A stretch of 64,000 nucleotides of DNA, taken from NCBI GenBank assembly GCA_047967505.1, contig CM106541.1. One strand, 5' to 3'. Positions 47,268-56,386 of the stretch are shown here, piece by piece. Both the position numbers and the translations under genes were made by a program. Positions within the stretch are counted from its first letter, which is position 1. The number at the start of each line of letters is the position of its first letter. Below the pieces are notes generated by a model. It searched no databases. It was not told where the DNA came from and was given only the letters and a program-made list of their open reading frames with translations. The DNA comes from Dipteris shenzhenensis. Taxonomy: Eukaryota; Polypodiophyta; Polypodiopsida; Gleicheniales.

Positions 47268-49360
47268 CCTGTTGCTTTGTGGATTTCCGCAAAGCATTTG
47301 ACACGGTTCCGAGAGCTGCCTCATACGGCGCCTACAGGATTTGGGTTATGACCAGGAGATCATTTGGGTTGTCATGGCACTTTACGAGAGAGTTTCAGGC
47401 AGAGTTTGGGCAGGATCTGGGTGGATAGACGAGATCATGAGCACTATTGGGGTCAAACAACGGTGTCTATTATCACCTACCTTGTTTGGCCTCTACATTG
47501 ACGAGCTTGAGACAATGATGCAGACACAGGGGGGGTTTGGTTGCTCTTTTGTGGGTACGTTGATCCGGATATTGCTTTACACCGATGATGTGGCTCTTTT
47601 GTCTTCCTCAGCAGAGGGGCTCCAGAGACACCTTGACGCACTATAGTCCTTTTGTGGGTCTTATGATTTGAAGGTTAACCTAGGTAAAACCAAGGTTATG
47701 ATCTTCAATACATCTTGAGCCATCATGTGCCAGGAGCAGTTCACATTTGATGGGTCACCTGTTGAGATAGTTTCATCATACACTTATCTTGGAGTTGTCT
47801 TTTTCGGACCCATCTTCACTATGAGACCTGCGATGCAGACACGCTTGGGCAGAGGATATGCTTCATTGGCCAGACTAGAGAGGTATTGCTTCCGCTCGCA
47901 CTTTCAGGGACCAAGGGGCTGCTTTGTGACTCCTTGGTCCATCCAGTGGGGATGTATGGCAGTCCATGTTGGGGCCAGACTTGTTGGATATAGAGTGAAC
48001 GGCTACAGGTTCTCATGTTATCATGGATGATTCGTGGTAAGCCATCCGTTCCTCACTTCCTCACTAGATCATTCAGGCTGAGTTTGGGTCATCCCCATTA
48101 CAGCTAGATACTGCATTTTAGGTCATCATGTATCTGTACCGAGTCAGGGATATGGGGATTACACCTTTGGGCATAGCAAGCTACCATGGCTAGCATTGTC
48201 CTCTTCTATGGTACTTTCAGCACTTTCAGTAGGAGGGGACCAGAGGTGTTGGTATGCACGCACAGAGAGATGGTTGGAGCGACTGGGACTCCACATGGAT
48301 AGACTACCTTCCTTCCACTATAGCTTGGATGCTCCGTTTTCTCCCCTCCTATCACGTGAGGTTAACCAGGTTATCCGTGAGGATCTCTTACAGCTACACA
48401 CATTCTGGACCTGGTTGGGATCGAGTGAATTCCCAGTGAAGCTTAGTTTCTACAGAGATCACTGCTTACATATAACAGAGGAGGGTTTAATTGACTTCCC
48501 AGGATACACACAAATCTACTTACCCTACTCACTGACGATCTCTATTGGGCAGTTTCGGGTCTCTTCACATAGACTTTGTATCTAGAGCGACAGAGTAGAG
48601 CGACTACCCAGGGAGAGGTACATATGCACATTATGTGACATGCAGGAGGTTGAGACAGAGGAGCATTTCATCTTCAGGTGTCTTGTTTACTTTGAGATAT
48701 GAGGGCATTTCTACTGCCTCTTTAGAGAGAGCTATGGGATTTTGGGCCGATTCCTCTCCTACCTAGGCCAGCGATGTTTGGCAGGTTTCATTTATGTGAT
48801 ACTCAGACACCGCGAGAGGATACTTAGAGCAGGGAGAAAGGAGCAGACTTTTTCCTTGGCTGATCTCTGTCAGAGCTCTATCACGGAGTTTTTTCAGCCA
48901 GATCACATGGACCCCCACGAGACGAGGCCTCGACATAACCGTGACGTGGAGCCAATGACCCGACAGCTTAGACAGAGGGTTAACGCACAGATTACACTTG
49001 GGGACATCCCCTCCCTGTTTAGAGACGGAGCGCAATCGACATGGGGTCACGGTATCCCTGGTTAGACGTAGAGCTATGACCAGGAAACGTCCCAAGGCCG
49101 CGCCCTGAGTGGCCGACAATACTCTATCGCCGATTTCATGCCTCCAGTGCCTCATCCGCTCTGATGTCTTGATGATGATGATGATTATGAGATTGATATA
49201 TAGTCGACCACCGACATGACTATGTTGTACTTAGGACTCAGTACTATCATTCGGCATTTTTTGCATTATTGTGGATTCTCGTTTAGTAGCTCCACCACCA
49301 CAGTCTCATAGACTCGTCGGTCTTCCGAAGACTTTAATAAACTTTCGTTCTTTCTTTCTT
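47268..49360 (+). mobile_element. 5'-truncated LINE copy with RT active site
   Basis: It begins within the RT (FVDF-KAFDTVP) and ends GACTTTAATAAACTTTCG plus a TTTC repeat at about 49330-49360. The same family as 33921-35714, in + orientation inside intron 9. Confidence 0.88.
47290..49065 (+). pseudogene. LINE ORF2 (RT to C-terminal zinc region)
   Basis: After LGYDQEIIWVVMALYERV, the RT shows [20 protein letters not shown] and the catalytic block LLYTDDVALLSSSAEGLQRH (YTDD at about 47578). The thumb follows (LKVNLGKTKVMIFNTS), with stops at 47644 and 47716. Then SSYTYLGVVF, a broken middle, DAPFSPLLSREVNQVIREDL, and the finger CTLCDMQEVETEEHFIFRC at about 48627-48683. At least four stops or shifts make it inactive. 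Confidence 0.85.
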
Positions 49361-49403
49361 TCCTCATACTCTCCTCCTCAGTAGTTGAGGGTCTCTAGCG
49401 ATA

Positions 49404-50707
49404 TTTAAATGCGCTCCACTCTTTTTGTGATACACATGATTTGAATGTCAACTTGGGTATAAAACTAAGGTTATGATCTTCAGCACATCTCGAGCGGTTG
49501 CACACAAAGAGCAGTTTACCTTTGACGGGGCTCCTGTATAGATTGTTGCATCCTACATGTACGTTGATGCGCTCTTTTCAGGTTTAATCTTCACGATGCA
49601 ACTAGCTATGTAGGCCCGTTTGAGCAGGGGTTGTAGCGCACTAGCTAGACTCGAGTGCCAATGCTTTCGATCACATTTGCAAGATCTGAGAACCAAGTCT
49701 CTTCTTTTTGGCTCATTGGTTTGCCCGGCAAGGATGTACAGTAGTCCCTTTTGAGGACAGACTTATCACAGGCAGATTGGTCTCCGCATAGAGAGAGACT
49801 TTGGCTTCTCGCTCAGATGATCTGTAGTAAGCCATCGATATCATACTTGTAGAGTTTGGGGCCACCCCTCTACAGCTTAATGCAGTCTTATAGGTGGTCA
49901 GTTATCTCCATAGGGTCAGGGACTTTGGTACCACGACAACTGGAGACTACCATAGGTAACCCTGACTTCATCTATGGCATTGGAGGCAGAAGGGGATCAC
50001 AGGAGCTGGTATGCTTGGGCAGGCAGATGGTTCGCAAGCCTACGGTTACAGATGGACATCTAGATTGCCACCATTTTACTATGGCCTTGAGGCTCCATTT
50101 ATTTCACTTGCCTGTCAGGAGGTGAACCAGCTCATCAGAGAGGATCTCTTGTAGCTCTACACATTTAGGACTTGGTTAGCACCTTTCAAGCTTTCGATGA
50201 AACTCAGCTTCTACTGAGATCATTGCTTACAAATCTCAGAGGAGGGTTTCATGGTATTGTCAGGCTACACCCACATTCATCTCAAAGGAGGGTTTCATGG
50301 TATTGCCAGGCTACACCCACATTCATCTCTCCCATGCATTGGCGATTCCGATGGCTCTGTTTCGGGTGTCTTCACACAGGCTATGGGTTGAGACAGGATG
50401 AGCAGAGGGCATCCCACACGAAAGACTGATCTGCACTTTATGTGATCTACAGGAGATCAAGACAGAGGATCACTATGCTTTAAGATGTCCAATATTCTAG
50501 GACCCGTGGACAGCACCATTGTCTTTTGAGTATCGGTTTCGGCCCACTCAGAGAGTGCTTGACACTTCTAGATCAGCAAGGGGTGGCTATTTTCCTTCCT
50601 GAGGCCTAGAGATAGAGATCAGCTCATACAAGCACAATGGAGAGCACATGAGGGACCGGTCAAGCCCATTCAGAGTACAATTATGGATTTTTTCTTTAGT
50701 GACCAGA
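49404..50707 (+). pseudogene. Decayed LINE copy
   Basis: Third intron 9 LINE region, similar to 47650-48910. It starts at a piece matching CGSYDLKVNLG and ends near the ATGGATTTTTTC block. Multiple stops. A short direct duplication (AGGAGGGTTTCATGGTATTG at 50239 and 50285) disrupts it. A gypsy LTR begins at 50708. Confidence 0.75.
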
Positions 50708-51359
50708 TGTAACAAGGAGAAAGACTGACTCACCCTCTCTCCTGCTCAATACTAACTGAACTGAAGAATGATGCACTCAAAACACAAGTGATGCTGTGGA
50801 GTGAGTGTGAGAATCAAAGGGAGAGAATATGATGGGCCTCTGAAGGGGGAAATGAATAGTAAACAATGTCTGGCCTAGAGGGCTGAATACAACTATAGAA
50901 TAGACAAAAACTGTATGGAGGGAAATCCCTCACTACAAAAGAGAGAACTAGTAGAACTACTGTAGACTAACTGAAGGCTGGAGGGACTGCTGGTCTGCTG
51001 CAGTCTTCTCTGTCTTGATCTGGACTCAACTGCTGCTGCTGGGCTATGTGCTAGAGCTGCCTCAGAAGATGGGAAACAAGGGCCAAGGGGGCTGCCTTTT
51101 ATAGGCTCCCTTGACCCCTAGAAATGGCCGACTGGCTGCACCTTGCTCCACCAACCTGGCAGTCTGCTCCACCGACTTGGCAGTCTGCTCCACTGACCTG
51201 GCAGTCCACCAACTTGCCACATGGCTACTGATGTCATTGTTGACATGGCACCTTTATGCTGACGTCACCTGTTGCTGACCTGGTCTGCCTGTTGCCGCCT
51301 GTGCTCATTTGCCTGTTGCATGGTTGCAGCATGTCCACGGGCTGCAGATACCTGTGACA
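50708..51359 (-). repeat. Gypsy H 3' LTR
   Basis: On - it begins TGTCACAGGTATC after the purine tract GCAGAAGGGGA and ends TTGTTACA at 50708, 652 bp. No second LTR is in the window, so the outer border is inferred from the TG/CA ends. Confidence 0.65.
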
Positions 51360-51381
51360 TCCCCTTCTGCTGAAACTCAAA

Positions 51382-52797
51382 CTAGGGTATGGAAAAGGCT
51401 TCCTTGTATCCTGCGGGGAGGTTTGGATAATCTGTGAAAAAATCCTCGTCCACCCATGGTGCTTCGTGGGAGCCCCCGTGCTTGAACTTGACTGCATACA
51501 AGCGTTGTCGATTGCCTATCGCTCTTTTGAATCGATGATGTAAGATTTGCTCAGGTTCAACAACCTTGGCCTCATCAACAATTTCTGGTTGCTCCACATC
51601 TGGTACTGTTGTAAGTGTTGGACCCACATACGGCTTGAGCCATGACACATGAAAAAGGGATGCATGGTCCATGTTGAAGATAATTGCAACTTCATGACTA
51701 CATCATTCACTACTTTGACCATTGGAAAGGGGCCAAAGCTTCTATGAGATAGCTTTGGGCACTTTCTCCCAATTTGCTTAAGGCGCTTCTTCATGATCCA
51801 AAGATAGACCCACTGCCATTCCTTGTGACTCACGTCACGCATGTGCTTGTTTGCTTGCGTTGGGTAGGTCTCTTGGGCTTTGGCAATGTGGTCGTGTATT
51901 GACTCCATGATCTGCTTATAGGTCTAGGTGATACCATGCCTCGTATACCTTCGCAGATGTCCTGGCGAGAAGGGACTTGAATTTCTTGCCAAAAGTTGCT
52001 TTATAGGGAGTTTGACCCACATTGGAAGAATGGGTGTCGTTTAGGATCCCTTGTATGAGTGGTAATAATGCTCCTAGCGAGATTGAGCATTTGCAACATA
52101 GCACTTCATAATTTCTTGCTGAAAGCTGCTTTATAGGGAGTCTGAACGACATTGGAAGAATGGGTGTCGTTTCAAGATCCCTTGTTTTAGTGGTAATAAT
52201 GCTCCCTGCGGGATTGAGCATCTGCAACATAGCACTTCAGAATGTTGAATGATAACTAGTTGTAGACTTTTGTCTCACCACCTGATTGCGGATGAAAGCT
52301 ACTGAAGAAACTAACTTTGGTACCAAAGTTGTCGAACAGGGCTCTCCAAAAGTGAGTGGTGAATTTGGAATTCCTTTCGGATACAATGATATGGGGCATG
52401 CCCACACATGGGATACTGCCATTTGAGAAATGACGAGCTGTGTCCTGTGCGTTGATGATACCCTTGCATGGAATAAACCTGACAAATTTGCTAAACCTAT
52501 TAACAATGGTCAGGCACATGGTGTTCTTGGTACCAATGGCTGGTGGAAGGCCCGTAACAAAGTCCATGCTAATCTGCTCAAAGGAATAATCTAGAACCTC
52601 AAGGGGCTGGAGTAATCTTGGTAGCTTCCCATGGGAAACCTTCACCGATTGGCACACGTGGCAATGAGATACATATTGATGAACATCAGTGTGGAAATGT
52701 GGCCAAAAAAATTTGCGCTCAATCTTCTTGAGAGTGCTTGCAACCCCTTTGTGTCTGCTGGTTAGAGAATCATGCATATCATAGAGAATGGTAGCAC
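51382..52797 (-). pseudogene. Gypsy H integrase and chromodomain-like tail
   Basis: On -: HDSLTSRHKGVASTLKKIER, CHVCQSVKVSHGKLPRLLQP (HHCC), FEQISMDFVTGLPPAI (first Asp), SERNSKFTTHFWRALF (second Asp changed in context) and FFSSFHPQSGGETKV. A duplicated stretch at 51981-52240 and shifts follow, then CPKLSHRSFGPFPMVKVVND. A chromodomain-like end reads PEQILHHRFKRAIGNRQ ... APWVDEDFFTDYPNLPAGY. Upstream sequence continues beyond element G at 55653. Confidence 0.85.
51981..52240. repeat. 130-bp tandem duplication in the gypsy H integrase
   Basis: Units 51981-52110 and 52111-52240 both begin ATTTCTTGC and have diverged slightly. 130 is not a multiple of three, so the frame is lost. Confidence 0.85.
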
Positions 52798-53160
52798 TGT
52801 AGAGGAGTGGGGGGTAGAAGAGATGCATCATGGCACAAGGAGTGAGAGCACAAGTGAGGTAAAATCCATGTATTAGAATGAAGGAATGACCTCCATTTTA
52901 TAGAAAGAGAGGATAGTGTAGGTACCTTCCCTAAATCAGTGGCAATCAGCCCCTACATCAGTGGGACTGGCCTAAATCAAAGGAACCTCCCATGTGGGGA
53001 CCTTTGGCTTACATCATCACTTAGGTCACACACTAGACAGATCATAGCACTAGATGTGCCTCTACAACACACACACACACACACACACATACACACATTT
53101 GACTCTCCTAGATGCACACATGCACCATAGAGCAAGTCCTTGATCATAGTTATCCCAATA
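52798..53160 (-). repeat. Element G 3' LTR
   Basis: 363 bp, from TGTAGAGGAGTG to CCCAATA on +, with a (CA)n run at about 53068-53098. Confidence 0.92.
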
Positions 53161-53492
53161 TACCTCCCTCAAGGGTTTGCCTCTTGCAATGTCAAGGATA
53201 CATCTAGTCTCATAGTTTCTCATGCCATCTCATAGTGGTCACACATGGCCATCTCATGGTGGTCAAGGATAAATCTATGTCTATGATCTCATAGGGTCAA
53301 GGTTTACAAAAATGGGATAGAACAAACACATATCACATGGCCTACATCATATGGTGACTAGAGGTGATTTACAAAAAACATGACATTCTTTTTGGAGTAC
53401 TACTCTAGGCAGAGAACCTCAAAATTTACTCTAGGCAGAGAACCTCAAAATTTGACCAAGTGATGATAAACAAAAATTCAAAGACAAGTTGC

Positions 53493-54347
53493 TCAAAAGG
53501 CAAAGTCCTTGTCTTCTACCACGAAGTTGGATGCTTCTTTTGCTGATGGAAATCTCTCTTCAACCAGATTTGTCATAGTCCTCTTTTTCTCGTTGCAAAA
53601 CTTTTCAGAGTGATTATTCTTTCCACAATATGAGCAAGGGTTGATTCTTTAACAATCTTTCTCAAGGTGATTGTTCTTTCCACAGTGTTAACAAGCCTTG
53701 TACTTGCTCTTTGAAAACTTCACTGCAAGTGCCTCTGTATGCATTTTGCCCATTCTTGAAGTGTTCTTTCTTTCCTCTTCTTGTAAGGCACTAATAATGC
53801 CTTCTAATGAGGGTTGAGGAAGATTCTTTACAGTAGTAACCACATTGTCAAAATCCTGAGGCATGCTCTTTAAAAGCACCATAACATCATCCTTAGTGAC
53901 ATGGGAATTAATTGAAGCTAGTTGTGTCATAATACTTCTCATAGTGTTGATATGGGCAGCAACATTATCTCCCTCCATTTTAAGTTTAAAGAACTTAATT
54001 TTCAGCTTTAATTTGGAAGTATGAGAGCTAGCACCAAACAATATGTCTAACTTGTGTCATGCTTCAAAAGGGAATTCCAAATCTGAAATGTGGTGTACAT
54101 AGTCATCACCCAAACCTAATGCAATGATGACATAGGCTTTCTTAATTCTGTATGCATCTGTAGGTATATAAGTAGAGTCAATGGCTTTTCCTTTACCTTT
54201 TGTTGTAGTTGATTCACCTTCTTGAGAGGTTTGAGTTCCTTCCTTGACTAAGTCCCATAGATTTTCCTTCATAAGCATAAACTTTATCTTCATCTACCAA
54301 ATATGGAGTCCTTGGCCGTTGAACTTGTCAATTTTATAAGTAGCCAT
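53493..54347 (-). pseudogene. gag of element G
   Basis: From ATG 54347: MATYKIDKFNGQGLHIW, a TAG, then MKIKFMLMKENLWDLVKEG. The capsid-like region has YVIIALGLGDDYVHHISDLE, IMTQLASINSHVTKDD and LLKSMPQDFDNVVTTVKNLP. Two knuckles, HCGKNNHLEKDC (its first Cys followed by TAA) and CSYCGKNNHSEKFC, precede an end reading NFVVEDKDFAF. In-frame stops occur at about 54298, 54057, 53688 and 53648. Homologous along its whole length to the B Gag. Confidence 0.86.
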
Positions 54348-54376
54348 TAGAGGGTCTTACCTTTGTCAGGCAGTGT

Positions 54377-54601
54377 CTACTCTCTTACAAAATGACTAAT
54401 TTTGTGGAAAAAGAAATCTCCTTCACCATACAAATGTAGATTGCTAGAGATAAATTCAGAGAATCCTAATTGTTTAGCATATTTATACCCTGTTGGCTTC
54501 TCCCAAAGTTTCTTGGCTGGGGTCTTTTTCACTTTGAATTTTGTCCTTCTTGTAGTCTTCTTCAAGTGATTAGCATTAGAAGAACCTTCAGAGCTTGGCA
54601 T
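54377..54601 (-). CDS. Element G upstream small ORF (74 codons)
   Basis: An open frame from MPSSEGSSNANHLKKTTRRT to HFVRE, ending 29 bp before the gag ATG. The N-terminal half is very basic (KKTTRRTKFKVKKTPAKKLW); the C-terminal half carries YAKQLGFSEF and LYGEGDFF. Element F keeps the second half in the same place. I do not recognise it. It could be a separate small protein, an unspliced gag extension, or a translational control ORF. There is no stop in this copy. Confidence 0.55.
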   Translation of the reverse strand: MPSSEGSSNANHLKKTTRRTKFKVKKTPAKKLWEKPTGYKYAKQLGFSEFISSNLHLYGEGDFFFHKISHFVRE

Positions 54602-55258
54602 TTTGACAAAAGATCAGTCCCAACTGAATTTCAAACTGAAAATGCATTCTTTGATCTGTACTTTGGCATTACTTCAATCCTCAAGAATCACTCTAGCATT
54701 TACTCTAGCATCAAATGTCCAAAACTGTCAAAAATGCATTGCATTAGACTAGCTCAACTTGGAGGGCATAATTCACACAACTGAAGAAGAGTTTGAGAGG
54801 GCTTTTTATGCAAAACTAAAGCTTGAATACCCAAGTAAGTTCACCATAGAGCATTGCTGAAATAGTGCACCTTTTGGTCTGGGAGAGTTGCACCTTCGTT
54901 GACTGTCTTTTTTCTGATTTCTCCTTGCTCCAATAAGCATTGGCCTTCAAAACTCATCACCAGTAGGCTCTAGGCATGGACCAGCTTGTGCTAGGAGGGC
55001 TCAGGCAATGGTTGAGCAGAAGAGCAGAATTGTGCGTTTTTTCGTCTTAGCTTGCTTGAATCAGCACGGGTGGAATACACCATATCTAGGGAAATGCTCT
55101 GGGCCAGAGAAGTGCCCCATAGTGTAAAAAATCCAGCTGGGAGGGCTTGGCAAAAGTCGCAAGGAATGGGGAGAACAGAGCTAAGCAAATTCTGAGAAAG
55201 AGGTGTTGGAGAAGATGATGAGGTGGCACTACCAAAATGAGTTCTACAAAGCGTACCA
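54602..55258 (-). other. Element G untranslated leader
   Basis: Leader between the primer site and the small ORF, with a segment near the primer (CCACCTCATCATCTTCTCCA on -) shared with element F. No protein is recognised. Confidence 0.65.
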
Positions 55259-55270
55259 GCTCTGATACCA
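55259..55270 (-). promoter_or_regulatory. Element G primer-binding site
   Basis: Reverse complement TGGTATCAGAGC, two bases from the LTR. Confidence 0.9.
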
Positions 55271-55272
55271 AA

Positions 55273-55539
55273 TGTAGAGGAGTGTGGGGTAGAAGAGATG
55301 CATCATGGCACAAGGAGTGAGAGCACAAGTGAGGCAAAATTCATGTATTAGAATGAAGGAATGACCTCCATTTTATAGAAAGAGAGGATGGTGTAGGCAC
55401 CTCCTCTAAATCAGTGGCAATCAGCCCCTACATCAGTGGGATTGGCCTAAATCAAAGGAACCTCCCATGTGAGGGCCTTTGGCTTACATCATCACTTAGG
55501 TCACACACTAGACACATCATAGCACTAGATGTGCCTCTA

Positions 55540-55570
<31 letters not shown>

Positions 55571-55647
55571 CACACACATACATATGTGACTCCCGTAGAT
55601 GCACACATGCACCATAGAGCAAGCCATTGACCATAGTTATTCCAACA
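55273..55647 (-). repeat. Element G 5' LTR
   Basis: 375 bp, with an interrupted (CA)n run at about 55541-55579, in the same place as in the F LTR. Confidence 0.92.
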
Positions 55648-55652
55648 AGCAC

Positions 55653-56023
55653 GGTATGTGGGCAACACACAAAGGCATCCTTTGAACAACACTGTCGTGT
55701 ACAACATGGTCGTTGGGTCATGTGTCTAGCATGACTTTGTACCAGTGCGTATGGAAATCAAGATCCATATGGTACGGGTTGTGCATCTCTGCTAGAGAGT
55801 ACTCTTGCACTATGGAGATAGAGGTGACCATTCCTCGTCTGCTAAGAGCATCTGCCACAACATTCTTTGATCCTGGTTGATACTTGATCATTCTGTGAAA
55901 CTTCTGAGAAGTTCTTTTGATCTGACCCCACTGAGTGGCAGGTATGGTCTATAGCCACCGCAAGGCCCAATGATCTATGTGGACTACATATAAAAAATGT
56001 TGCTATGTCTTGAGGGCATGGAT
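55653..56023 (-). pseudogene. Gypsy H RNase H C-terminal part and linker
   Basis: On -: HALKT-stop-QHFLYVVHIDHWALRWL, [19 protein letters not shown] (the conserved VADALSRR of gypsy RNase H) and a linker ending HIPCL. It continues into the integrase across element G. It is cut at 56023 by copia D. The upstream RT part is not in the window. Confidence 0.82.
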
Positions 56024-56351
56024 TGTAGGATCGATGAATATAAAGAGAGAGTGTAGGTTGCGAAGAGTCGATAGAGTCTGCCGTCACGTCAACTAGGATA
56101 ATGAAAATAGAGAGTACAAGGTACTTGTACCTAGACCTAGGACTAAGTGTCCTATGTGGCCTAAAAGGTACTTATAATTGAAAGAGTGAGAGATAAGGTT
56201 TTGTCCTAGTGACAAAACCTTAGTAGTCACTAACCATAGTTAGTGGACTAACTGCGGTTAGGGGGGAAAACCTCTTAAAGAGGGAAAAGTGCCCCTAACT
56301 AGCTTATTAAATTACATTGGTCATTGCTGAATTATATCTATAATTCTAATA
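56024..56351 (-). repeat. Copia D 3' LTR
   Basis: On - it begins TATTAGAATTATAG after the tract CTGCAGGGGGG and probably ends CCTACA at 56024. The inner border is secure. The outer one rests on where the gypsy RNase H reading (IHALKT) stops. Confidence 0.6.
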
Positions 56352-56386
56352 CCCCCCTGCAGTGCCAATGTCATGTATAAGGCTGA

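Larger units (their letters stand above)
52798..55647 (-). mobile_element. Complete gag-only LTR retrotransposon G (TR-GAG-like)
   Basis: 2,850 bp on -, with LTRs 55273-55647 (5') and 52798-53160 (3'), a primer site, a small ORF, a gag ORF and the tract CCTTGAGGGAGGTA before the 3' LTR. AGCAC flanks both ends (52793-52797 and 55648-55652). No pol. It inserted in the linker between RNase H and integrase of gypsy H. Removing it joins HIPC-type linker sequence to the integrase. Confidence 0.95.
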
